From Oscillospiraceae bacterium (GTDB lineage Bacteria > Bacillota > Clostridia > Oscillospirales > Acutalibacteraceae), in assembly GCA_902782805.1 (NCBI GenBank), contig CACZON010000207.1, positions 1-15,574 on the forward strand: a stretch of DNA of 15,574 nt. Direction: 5' to 3'. The notes under the pieces are model-generated. The model searched no databases, was not told the origin of the DNA, and saw nothing but the letters and a program-made list of their open reading frames with translations. Positions 7,061 through 14,026 of the stretch are shown one piece after another (the first letter of the stretch is position 1; each line of letters begins with the position of its first letter). A program made the position numbers and the translations under genes.

Positions 7061-8367
7061 ACGATTATTCCTTTGGCAATTATCTGTATGAAAAAAGGAA
7101 ACTGTGCGGTTATTCACAGACGCAGCTCGCGCAGTTCCTCGGTGTAACGAATAAAGCGGTTTCGAAATGGGAAAACGGCCGCGCGAAACCGACCGTCGAT
7201 ACGTTGCGGAAACTCGCCGCCGTATTGGGGACGGATATTGAAGATCTGCTTCGGAAACGGGACGAAAAACCGCAGGCAAGCATCACGAAAATCGTCATTA
7301 CCGGCGGTCCGTGCGCCGGAAAAACGACCGGGATGAGCTGGATCCAGAACGCCTTTACCAAACGGGGCTATCAGGTCCTGTTCGTTCCGGAAACGGCGAC
7401 GGAACTGATCTCCGGCGGCGTTGCGCCCTGGACTTGCGGCAGCAATTACGATTTTCAGACGGCGCTGCTCGAGCTGCAGCTTAAGAAAGAGGAAATCTTT
7501 GAAAAAACGGCGCGCACAATGGCAGCCGAGAAAATCCTGATCGTCTGCGACCGCGGGGCGATGGACAACCTCGCTTATATGACGGAGGCGGAATTCCGGG
7601 CGGCGCTGCATACGCTTTCGCTTGATCGGGTAAAGCTTCGCGACGAATACGACGGCGTTTTTCATCTCGTAACCGCGGCGGACGGCGCGGAAGCGTTTTA
7701 CACCCTCAGCAACAATCAGGCGCGAACGGAAACGCCGGAGCAGGCTCGCACAATGGACCGGAAGCTGATCGCGGCTTGGACGGGGCATCCGCATTTCCGC
7801 GTGATCGGAAACGACGGCGATTTCGAATCGAAAATGCGCCGCCTGATCGCGGAAATATCTGCTCTGCTCGGCGAGCCTGAGCCTTTCGAAATCGAGCGGA
7901 AATTTCTGATCGAATTCCCCGATCTCAAATGGCTTGAAAGTCTTCCGAACTGCCATAAGGTCGATATCATCCAAACGTATCTCAAAGCGCCTGCCGGCGC
8001 TGAACGCAGAGTGCGCCAGCGCGGGGAAAACGGCAGCTATCTCTATTACGAAACGATCAAAAAGCCGGCTGTCGGCGGTTTGAAACGCGTTGAAATCGAG
8101 CGGAGACTCACCCAGAAGGAATATCTGATGTTGTTAATGGAGGCAGATCCCGATCTGCGCCCGATCCGCAAGACGCGCTATCTGCTGACGTGGGAAAAAC
8201 AGTATTTCGAGATCGACCTCTATCCGTTCTGGAACGATCGGGCGATCGTCGAAATCGAGCTCAACGACGAAAAAGCCGCCATCCGGTTCCCGAAGAAGCT
8301 TCGTGTTCTAAAGGAAGTCACGGAGGATCCCGCCTATAAGAACGCGGCGCTTGCGGCGCGAAAATAA
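7057..8367 (+). CDS. HTH (XRE) - P-loop ATPase/kinase (AAA_28-like) - CYTH fusion protein
   Basis: Three domains in 436 residues. Residues 7-65 are an XRE/Cro HTH (SQTQLAQFLGVTNKAVSKWENG). Residues 77-270 are a P-loop domain with Walker A GGPCAGKTT at 83-91 and a Walker-B-like ILIVCDRGAMD at 160-170; the family resembles AAA_28, which includes the ribosylnicotinamide kinase domain of NadR. Residues 276-425 are a CYTH (triphosphate tunnel) domain with the defining ExExK as EIERK at 278-282, then VRQRG, EIERR, EIDLY and VEIEL strands of alternating charge. CYTH proteins hydrolyse or bind organic polyphosphates with metal. The ATG at 7057 overlaps the ECF stop by 4 bases. I infer a DNA-binding, ligand-phosphorylating regulator paired with the transporter; the substrate is unknown. 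A longer in-frame reading from 6835 is discarded because it overlaps the ECF gene. Confidence 0.9.
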   Translation: MNDYSFGNYLYEKRKLCGYSQTQLAQFLGVTNKAVSKWENGRAKPTVDTLRKLAAVLGTDIEDLLRKRDEKPQASITKIVITGGPCAGKTTGMSWIQNAFTKRGYQVLFVPETATELISGGVAPWTCGSNYDFQTALLELQLKKEEIFEKTARTMAAEKILIVCDRGAMDNLAYMTEAEFRAALHTLSLDRVKLRDEYDGVFHLVTAADGAEAFYTLSNNQARTETPEQARTMDRKLIAAWTGHPHFRVIGNDGDFESKMRRLIAEISALLGEPEPFEIERKFLIEFPDLKWLESLPNCHKVDIIQTYLKAPAGAERRVRQRGENGSYLYYETIKKPAVGGLKRVEIERRLTQKEYLMLLMEADPDLRPIRKTRYLLTWEKQYFEIDLYPFWNDRAIVEIELNDEKAAIRFPKKLRVLKEVTEDPAYKNAALAARK

Positions 8368-8374
8368 TCCCTGC

Positions 8375-8417
8375 AAAAAAGCGCTCCCGAATGAATTCGG
8401 GAGCGCTTTTGTTTTTT
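8375..8417. terminator. Bidirectional terminator between convergent genes
   Basis: AAAAGCGCTCCCGAAT (8377-8392) and its exact complement (8395-8410) form a long perfect hairpin. Six A (8375-8380) precede it, and TTTTGTTTTTT (8407-8417) follows, so it can stop transcription from both the HTH-ATPase-CYTH gene (+) and the MATE gene (-). Confidence 0.92.
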
Positions 8418-8421
8418 ATGA

Positions 8422-9804
8422 TCAGGAGCTCTCTTCGGCAGGGAGCGGATCGGGCTCGAGGTCGACGCTTTTGAATTTCCGGCGCACCGCGAAGAGGTAA
8501 TAGAGAAAGACGAAGAGCGCGGCGCAGCCCCAGCCGACGGGGAAGCCGAAGTAGATATTGTGGATATCGTAATGGTAATGCATGCTGACCGCGAGGAAAA
8601 TCTGGCGGCATACGATCATGCCGGAGATCGAGCAGAACATGACCGCGAGCGATTTTCCGAAGCCGCGAACCGCATTGGCGAAGACCTGATTGATCGATTG
8701 GACGTAGTAGAAGGGGAGCATCGTTGTCATCATGGCGACGCCGTAGAAGATCGCTTCGCTGTCGCTCGTGAAGATCCGAATAAAGAAATCGGCGTTGAAA
8801 TAGATCGTACTGCCGACAACGAGCACGAAGACGGCGCAGATCAGAAGACAGACCCGGATCCCGCGGTAGGCGCGGCGGAATTTCTTTGCGCCGTAGTTCT
8901 GGCCGACGAAGGTCGCGGCCGCGAGGCCGACGGATTGGGCGACCATTCCGGCGAAGCGGTCGATTTTCTTCGCGGCGCCGATCCCGGCCATCGCCGCGGA
9001 ACCGAACTGGTTGATGTAGCGCTGGACGAAGAGATTCGAAATCGAGGTCAGGCTTGCCTGAACGGCGGCCGGAAGGCCGAGATACATGACCTTGAGCAGC
9101 AGATCCTTTTTGATCCGCAGATCGCGCAGCTCGAGCTTGTATACGTCGTCGGTCCGGATCATCTTCGCCGTAACGAGCACAACGGAGAGAAGCTGGGAGA
9201 CGATCGTCGCGATCGCGGTCCCGATCACGCCGAGGCCGAACGCCAGAACGAGCAGAAGATCGAGGACGATATTCGTTGCGCTCGAAACGATCAGGAACAG
9301 AAACGGGCTGCGGGAATCGCCGACCGCGCGCAGCACGCCGGAGGCGACGTTGTACATCGCGGTGAAGAGAACGCCGATAAAATAGATGCGCAGGTAGCTT
9401 TCAGCTTCGGCGTAGACGTCGTCGGGGCAATCAACGATTTTAAGCAGGACCGGCGTCAGGATGATTCCGACGACCGTCATGACCGTTCCGAGGATCGCCG
9501 CGAAGGTCAGCGCGGTATGGATGCTGTCGTGGAGGTTTTTCTGATCTTTCGCGCCGAAATAACGGGAGAAAAGCACCCCGGCGCCGGTTGAAAGACCGGT
9601 AAAGAAGCCGATGATCAGATGAGAGATATCGCTTGAGGAGGAGACCGCCGCGAGCGCCGTCGTTCCGACCGCGTTGCCTACGACGATCGAATCCACGCTG
9701 TTGTAAAGGTTCTGAACGATCTGACCGACGAGGATCGGCAGCGCAAAAAGAATGATTTGCCGCAGGATATTGCCCTGCGTCAGATTGACGCTTGATTTTC
9801 TCAA
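8422..9804 (-). CDS. MATE family multidrug/toxin efflux transporter
   Basis: A 460-residue polytopic membrane protein with about 12 hydrophobic helices in two homologous halves, the normal MATE size. Family marks are QIVQNLYNSVDSIVVGNAVG near residues 27-46, the SGVLRAVGDSRSP segment in the first half, and NAVRGFGKS in the second. It resembles the DinF/MepA-like branch and would export cationic or organic compounds using a Na+ or H+ gradient. No ATG fits the family N-terminus in frame. I place the start at a TTG (9802-9804), giving MRKSSVNLTQGNILRQ, because GAGGG lies 8 bases upstream. The open frame runs on to 10077 with non-family, low-complexity residues, so the longer form is unlikely. 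The gene is alone on the - strand, convergent with the HTH-ATPase-CYTH gene and divergent from pur. Substrate unknown. Confidence 0.9.
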   Translation of the reverse strand: MRKSSVNLTQGNILRQIILFALPILVGQIVQNLYNSVDSIVVGNAVGTTALAAVSSSSDISHLIIGFFTGLSTGAGVLFSRYFGAKDQKNLHDSIHTALTFAAILGTVMTVVGIILTPVLLKIVDCPDDVYAEAESYLRIYFIGVLFTAMYNVASGVLRAVGDSRSPFLFLIVSSATNIVLDLLLVLAFGLGVIGTAIATIVSQLLSVVLVTAKMIRTDDVYKLELRDLRIKKDLLLKVMYLGLPAAVQASLTSISNLFVQRYINQFGSAAMAGIGAAKKIDRFAGMVAQSVGLAAATFVGQNYGAKKFRRAYRGIRVCLLICAVFVLVVGSTIYFNADFFIRIFTSDSEAIFYGVAMMTTMLPFYYVQSINQVFANAVRGFGKSLAVMFCSISGMIVCRQIFLAVSMHYHYDIHNIYFGFPVGWGCAALFVFLYYLFAVRRKFKSVDLEPDPLPAEESS

Positions 9805-10031
9805 ATGGCAGCCCTCATTTTTTGTAGAATTCGAATCATCCGTATTTTTAGAATACCATTTTTTGCTGCCGTAAGGATTGGAAAATACTGCTTTATTATA
9901 GGACAATTCCGATACGTTTTTCGCGTGAAAAAAAGCCGCGGCGGAAAAAGGGAAGGATTGATAAAAAATGAACCGGAAAAAAAGCGTTCTTTGGGTAAAC
10001 TCATGAAAATAAATTGGATCCGCCGGTTTTG
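9805..10031. other. Divergent intergenic region, no gene seen
   Basis: About 230 bases between the MATE start and the purine promoter, AT-rich and without a credible gene. On the - strand a perfect TATAAT (9900 down to 9895) could be the MATE -10, with transcription near 9887, but no good -35 is found at the right spacing. TTTTTC-GCGT-GAAAAA (9917-9932) is a small hairpin of unknown meaning. Confidence 0.45.
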
Positions 10032-10060
10032 TTGACACTTTTTCGGATTTATGGTACGAT
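10032..10060 (+). promoter_or_regulatory. Sigma-A promoter of the purine operon
   Basis: A perfect -35 TTGACA (10032-10037) and TACGAT (10055-10060) are spaced by 17 bases. Transcription should start near 10067, which puts the whole ZTP aptamer in the leader. Confidence 0.88.
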
Positions 10061-10081
10061 AAATACGGAAAATTCAAGCGA

Positions 10082-10153
10082 CTTTTGCGACTGACGGATC
10101 ATGTGGAGCACCACAAAGGAACAAAAGCGCGAACAAGCCGACCGTCTGGGCGC
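10082..10153 (+). promoter_or_regulatory. ZTP (pfl) riboswitch aptamer
   Basis: The RNA senses ZTP/ZMP, the purine intermediate that builds up when 10-formyl-THF is short. Stem P1 is CTTTTG (10082-10087) with CAAAAG (10122-10127). Inside it is the conserved GACTGACGG (10089-10097) and hairpin TGTGG-AGCA-CCACA (10102-10115), then GGAA. The conserved 3' element CCGTCTGGGCGC (10142-10153) matches the pfl consensus CCGCCTGGGC, and CCGTC (10142-10146) can form the pseudoknot with GACGG (10093-10097). The layout matches the known Fusobacterium ulcerans aptamer part by part. It lies before purE, a standard location. Confidence 0.95.
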
Positions 10154-10186
10154 ACTTAACTTTTGAGGCTAAGTGTGTCCTTTTTT
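10150..10186 (+). terminator. ZTP-controlled intrinsic terminator (expression platform)
   Basis: GCGCACTTA (10150-10158) pairs with TAAGTGTGT (10170-10178) including G-U pairs, followed by CC and TTTTTT (10181-10186). Its 5' arm uses the last four bases of the conserved aptamer element, so ligand binding should block the terminator and turn the operon on, as in other ZTP switches. Confidence 0.9.
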
Positions 10187-10208
10187 ATGTTTTTAGGGAG
10201 GTCTTTCT

Positions 10209-10706
10209 ATGAAAAAAGTTGGCATCGTCATGGGAAGCGACAGCGATCTGCCGATCGTTGAAAAAGCCATCGACGTATTAAACGCGTTTTCGATCCCCTT
10301 TGAGGTGCACGTGTATTCCGCGCACCGTACGCCCGCCGAAGCGAAGGACTTCGCCGCCGGCGCGCGGGAAAACGGCTTCGGCGTTCTGATCGCCGCCGCC
10401 GGTATGGCGGCGCACCTTGCCGGAGCGATCGCTGCGAACACGACCCTTCCCGTGATCGGGATTCCCTGCAAATCTTCGAATTTAGACGGTATTGACGCCC
10501 TGCTATCCACCGTACAGATGCCTTCCGGAATTCCGGTTGCGACGGTTGCGATCAACGCTGGCGCCAATGCCGCTTTGCTTTCTGCGGAGATTCTGGCGCT
10601 TTCCGATGAAGCGCTCGCCGCAAAGCTTGACGAAAAAAGAAAAGCGGACGCCGAAAAGGTCCTTTTAAAGGATCGGGCGATCGCCGAAAAATACAACGCG
10701 AAATAA
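10209..10706 (+). CDS. purE: N5-CAIR mutase (phosphoribosylaminoimidazole carboxylase catalytic subunit)
   Basis: PurE moves the carboxyl group of N5-CAIR to carbon 4 to give CAIR, in the cytoplasm as an octamer. At 165 residues it has the normal class I length. Key segments are GSDSDLP at 9-15, YSAHRTP at 36-42 with the catalytic histidine H39, AAGMAAHLAG at 63-72, PVIGIP at 81-86 and LLSTVQMPSGIPVATVAI at 98-115. The ATG at 10209 follows AGGGAGG (10195-10201) by 7 bases. It is the first gene of the riboswitch-controlled operon, with purC 19 bases downstream. Class I PurE normally works with PurK, which is not in this window. Nothing in the sequence looks damaged. Confidence 0.97.
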   Translation: MKKVGIVMGSDSDLPIVEKAIDVLNAFSIPFEVHVYSAHRTPAEAKDFAAGARENGFGVLIAAAGMAAHLAGAIAANTTLPVIGIPCKSSNLDGIDALLSTVQMPSGIPVATVAINAGANAALLSAEILALSDEALAAKLDEKRKADAEKVLLKDRAIAEKYNAK

Positions 10707-10725
10707 ACTTTGGAGGATGAACAAG

Positions 10726-11436
10726 ATGGAAAAAAAGGAACTTCTGTACGAAGGAAAAGCCAAAAAAGTATTTGCCACCGAAGACGAAAACTACGTGATC
10801 GTTTCCTATAAGGACGATGCAACGGCGTTCGACGGCCTGAAAAAGGGTACGATCCTCGGAAAAGGCGTCGTCAACAACCGTATGTCCAATTATCTGATGC
10901 AGCTTCTCGAGAAGAACGGCGTCCCGACGCACTTCGTCGAGGAAATCGACTACCGCGACACGCTCGTCAAAAAGGTCGAGATCGTTCCGCTCGAGGTCAT
11001 CATCCGCAATATTTCCGCCGGCTCCTTCGCAAAACATTACGGTGTGGAAGAAGGCATCGTTTTCGATGAGCCGACGATTGAATTCTCCTATAAAAACGAC
11101 GATCTCCACGATCCGCTCCTCAATTCCTACCATGCGCTGGCGCTGAAACTCGCCACGAAGGAAGAGATCGCGCGCATCAAGGAGCTGGCGTTCTCCGTCA
11201 ACCGCATCCTCAAAGAGTACTTCCTCTCCCTCGGCGTAAAGCTCGTCGATTTCAAGCTCGAGTTCGGCCGCCTTTCCGACGGTACGATCGTTCTTGCCGA
11301 CGAAATCTCGCCGGATACCTGCCGCTTCTGGGACGCCAAAACCAACGAGAAGCTGGATAAGGACCGTTTCCGCCGTGACCTCGGCGGCGTTGAGGACGCA
11401 TACCGCGAAATGCTTCACCGCGTATTCGGAGAATAA
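10726..11436 (+). CDS. purC: SAICAR synthetase
   Basis: This ATP-dependent ligase joins CAIR and aspartate to make SAICAR. The 236-residue length is typical. It opens with LLYEGKAKKVF at 6-16 and carries the family signature PLEVIIRNISAGSF at 88-101, LVDFKLEFG at 173-181, and ADEISPDTCRFWD at 191-203. I place the start at the ATG at 10726, because GGAGG (10712-10716) is 9 bases upstream; an ATG at 10717 directly abuts the Shine-Dalgarno and is unusable. It is in the middle of the pur operon. Its stop codon lies 9 bases before the next ATG, in the same reading frame, with a fresh AAGGAGG for the next gene. Confidence 0.97.
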   Translation: MEKKELLYEGKAKKVFATEDENYVIVSYKDDATAFDGLKKGTILGKGVVNNRMSNYLMQLLEKNGVPTHFVEEIDYRDTLVKKVEIVPLEVIIRNISAGSFAKHYGVEEGIVFDEPTIEFSYKNDDLHDPLLNSYHALALKLATKEEIARIKELAFSVNRILKEYFLSLGVKLVDFKLEFGRLSDGTIVLADEISPDTCRFWDAKTNEKLDKDRFRRDLGGVEDAYREMLHRVFGE

Positions 11437-11445
11437 GGAGGCTTT

Positions 11446-12870
11446 ATGGGAGGCTTTTTCGGAGCTGTTACGAAAAACAGCGCCATATCAGACGTTTTCT
11501 TCGGAACCGACTATCATTCCCATCTCGGCACGCGCCGCGGCGGAATGGCGGCCTACGATCCGAAGATCGGTCTGCAGCGCGATATCCATAATATCGAAAA
11601 TTCCCCGTTCCGTACGAAATTCGAACGCGTTTTCGAGGAAATGTCCGGCTCGAGCGCGATCGGCTGCATCAGCGATACCGATCCCCAGCCGATGCTCGTG
11701 CGTTCCCATCTCGGAACTTACGCGATCGCAACGATCGGCGTGATCCGCAACGCGGAGGAGCTCTACGACCGGATCCTGACCGAAACCCGCGGCCATTTCG
11801 ACGCGATGACGGGCGGACGGGTCAATTCAACGGAGCTGGCCGCTTCGCTGATCAATCAGAAGGACAGTTTCGCCGACGGGATCCGCTATGCCCACGAGGT
11901 GATCGACGGTTCTCTGTCGGTCCTGATCCTCAAGGACGGCGGAAACCTGATCGCCGCGCGCGACCGGATGGGGCGGCTACCCGTTCTGATCGGAAAGCGC
12001 GAAGACGCGTACTGCGTCTCGTTCGAATCGTTTGCCTTTTTGAAGCTCGGCTATTCTCAGGAAAAGGAGCTCGGCCCGGGGGAGATCGTGGAACTGACCG
12101 CCGACGGTTACCGGGTGCTCCAGCCGCCGGGCGATCAGATGAAGATCTGCTCGTTCCTCTGGACTTATTACGGCTATCCGACCTCGAATTACGAGGGCGT
12201 CAACGTTGAAGCGATGCGCTACCGCAACGGCGAGATCATGGCGCAGAACGATATCGACCGCGGAAATCTGCCGGAGATCGATTACGTCTGCGGCGTGCCG
12301 GATTCCGGAACGCCCCACGCGATCGGCTATTCCACCCGCAGCGGGATCCCGTTTTCGCGCCCGTTCATCAAATATACGCCGACCTGGCCGCGCAGCTTTA
12401 TGCCGGCGAACCAGAACGACCGCGACCAGGTTGCGAAAATGAAGCAGATCCCCGTTCATGAGCTGATCCAGAACCGGAACCTGCTGTTTGTCGACGATTC
12501 GATCGTCCGCGGAACGCAGCTGAAGGAGACGGTCGATTTCCTCTATGAAAACGGCGCAAAATCCGTCCACATGCGTTCCGCCTGCCCGCCGATCATGTAC
12601 GGCTGCAAATACCTCAATTTTTCCCGTGCAACGAGCGATCTCGAGCTGCTCGCAAGACGGGTGATCCTCGAGCTGGAAGGGGAAGAGGGCTTTGAACACC
12701 TCGATGAATACAGCGATTCCGAGACCGAGCGCGGCCAGGCGATGCGCCGCGCGATCTGCGAACGCTTCCATTTTGCGACGCTCGAATATCAGACGCTCGA
12801 AGGCGTGATCCAATCGATCGGTCTGCCGAAATGCCAGCTCTGCACCTACTGCTGGAACGGGGAAGAATAA
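11446..12870 (+). CDS. purF: PurF-like amidophosphoribosyltransferase homologue lacking the glutaminase cysteine
   Basis: A full-length 474-residue PurF homologue. The phosphoribosyltransferase half is sound: PDSGTPHAIGY near 285-295 and the PRPP loop FVDDSIVRGTQ at 348-358. The N-terminus is MGGFFGAV, where active PurF begins CGIFGV after processing; residue 2 is Gly, so the Ntn nucleophile is missing. An in-frame stop (11434-11436) directly upstream rules out a longer form. The HxRYxT segment is replaced by GCISDTD (73-79) and the HNGN oxyanion segment by IGVIRN (97-102). Four cysteines match the Bacillus subtilis iron-sulfur ligands: Cys235, Cys387, Cys463 and Cys466. It may make phosphoribosylamine from ammonia, or need a partner glutaminase, or do something else. 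I recall similar proteins in Clostridia. It sits in the normal purF position, with AAGGAGG before the ATG. Confidence 0.88.
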   Translation: MGGFFGAVTKNSAISDVFFGTDYHSHLGTRRGGMAAYDPKIGLQRDIHNIENSPFRTKFERVFEEMSGSSAIGCISDTDPQPMLVRSHLGTYAIATIGVIRNAEELYDRILTETRGHFDAMTGGRVNSTELAASLINQKDSFADGIRYAHEVIDGSLSVLILKDGGNLIAARDRMGRLPVLIGKREDAYCVSFESFAFLKLGYSQEKELGPGEIVELTADGYRVLQPPGDQMKICSFLWTYYGYPTSNYEGVNVEAMRYRNGEIMAQNDIDRGNLPEIDYVCGVPDSGTPHAIGYSTRSGIPFSRPFIKYTPTWPRSFMPANQNDRDQVAKMKQIPVHELIQNRNLLFVDDSIVRGTQLKETVDFLYENGAKSVHMRSACPPIMYGCKYLNFSRATSDLELLARRVILELEGEEGFEHLDEYSDSETERGQAMRRAICERFHFATLEYQTLEGVIQSIGLPKCQLCTYCWNGEE

Positions 12871-12965
12871 CGGGGCACGGCGCTTTTGACACGAGCCGGT
12901 CCGGCAGAAAGGGCAAAAAACAATTACAGCAAGTTGAATCAGATTTGAATTTGTTGGGGGCTAAC

Positions 12966-14009
12966 ATGAACGAACTTTCAAGATCGGAAAGCTACGCGGC
13001 TGCCGGCGTGGATATCACGGCGGGCTACAAAGCCGTTGAGCTGATGAAAAAGCATATCGCCAGAACCGTGACGCCGGGGGTCGTTTCCGATATCGGCGGC
13101 TTCGGCGGGCTGTTTGAGCCCGATACCGAGGGAATGAAACAGCCGGTGCTCGTAAGCGGTACCGACGGCGTGGGCACCAAGCTCAAGATCGCCATGCTTC
13201 TTGATAAGCACGACACCATCGGCATCGACTGCGTTGCGATGTGCGTCAACGACGTGATCTGCTGCGGCGCGAAGCCGCTGTTCTTCCTCGATTATATCGC
13301 CTGCGGCAAGAATTTCCCGGAGAAGATCGCGTCGATCGTGTCCGGCGTCGCAGAGGGCTGCGTGCAGGCGGGCTGTGCGCTGATCGGCGGCGAGACCGCG
13401 GAGCATCCCGGCATGATGGCACAGGATGATTACGATCTTGCCGGTTACTGCACCGGGATCGTCGACAAGGAGAAAATCATCGATCCGCAGAAGATGCAGG
13501 CGGGCGACGTTGTGATCGCGCTGCCCTCGAGCGGCGTCCATTCCAACGGCTTTTCGCTTGTGCGCAAGGTTTTCGACGTAGAGAACGCCGATCTGAAAGC
13601 GCCCAGGGAAGAGCTCGGCGGCGCTTCGCTCGGCGAAACGCTCCTGACGCCTACAAAGATCTACGTCAAGCCGGTCCTGCGCCTGCTCAAGGAGATCGCG
13701 GTCCGCGGAATCTCTCATATCACGGGCGGCGGTTTCTATGAGAATATCCCGCGCTGCATCCCGGACGGGCTCTGCGCCGAGATTGAAAAGAGCGCGGTCC
13801 GGATCCTGCCGATTTTCGGTTTGATCGCGAAAACGGGGAATATTTCCGAGCACGATCTGTTCAATACGTTCAACATGGGCGTCGGGATGAGCGTCGTCGT
13901 CGCCGCGCAAGACGCTGATCGCGCGCTTGAAATCCTCAGAGCCGAAGGCGAAGACGCATACGTAATCGGAAAAATCGTTGCGGCAGACGAAAAGATCCGG
14001 CTGATCTGA
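12966..14009 (+). CDS. purM: AIR synthetase (phosphoribosylformylglycinamidine cyclo-ligase)
   Basis: PurM closes FGAM to AIR with ATP. The 347 residues fit the family (about 345). Segments visible are YAAAGVDITAGYKAV at 10-24, SGTDGVGTKLKIA at 64-76 for ATP binding, CVNDVICCGAKPLFFLDYIA at 93-112, IGGETAEHPGMM at 140-151, HSNGFSLVRKV at 192-202, HITGGGFYENIPR at 251-263 and FNMGVGM at 302-308. The ATG at 12966 matches the family start, with a G-rich GGGGG at 12956-12960; the frame is open further upstream to 12831, but that part overlaps purF and shows no similarity. About 95 bases separate it from purF, the widest gap in the operon. Confidence 0.97.
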   Translation: MNELSRSESYAAAGVDITAGYKAVELMKKHIARTVTPGVVSDIGGFGGLFEPDTEGMKQPVLVSGTDGVGTKLKIAMLLDKHDTIGIDCVAMCVNDVICCGAKPLFFLDYIACGKNFPEKIASIVSGVAEGCVQAGCALIGGETAEHPGMMAQDDYDLAGYCTGIVDKEKIIDPQKMQAGDVVIALPSSGVHSNGFSLVRKVFDVENADLKAPREELGGASLGETLLTPTKIYVKPVLRLLKEIAVRGISHITGGGFYENIPRCIPDGLCAEIEKSAVRILPIFGLIAKTGNISEHDLFNTFNMGVGMSVVVAAQDADRALEILRAEGEDAYVIGKIVAADEKIRLI

Positions 14010-14026
14010 ATAAGCGGGAGATAAAT

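Noticed and set aside
8560..9591. 343-codon open frame on the + strand opposite the MATE gene
   Set aside because: Highly charged, repetitive Asp/Glu/Arg translation with no family similarity; it mirrors hydrophobic codons of the transporter.
9805..10077. Upstream extension of the MATE reading frame by 91 codons
   Set aside because: The extra residues do not resemble MATE N-termini, and the reading would pass through the purine promoter. A TTG with a good ribosome binding site at 9804 explains the gene.
10717..10725. Upstream ATG for purC at 10717
   Set aside because: It directly abuts the GGAGG, leaving no spacing for initiation; the ATG at 10726 has 9-base spacing and matches the family start.
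12886..12914. Possible promoter before purM, starting with a perfect TTGACA
   Set aside because: No -10-like sequence is found 16-18 bases downstream, only GC- and A-rich sequence, so it appears to be an orphan match.
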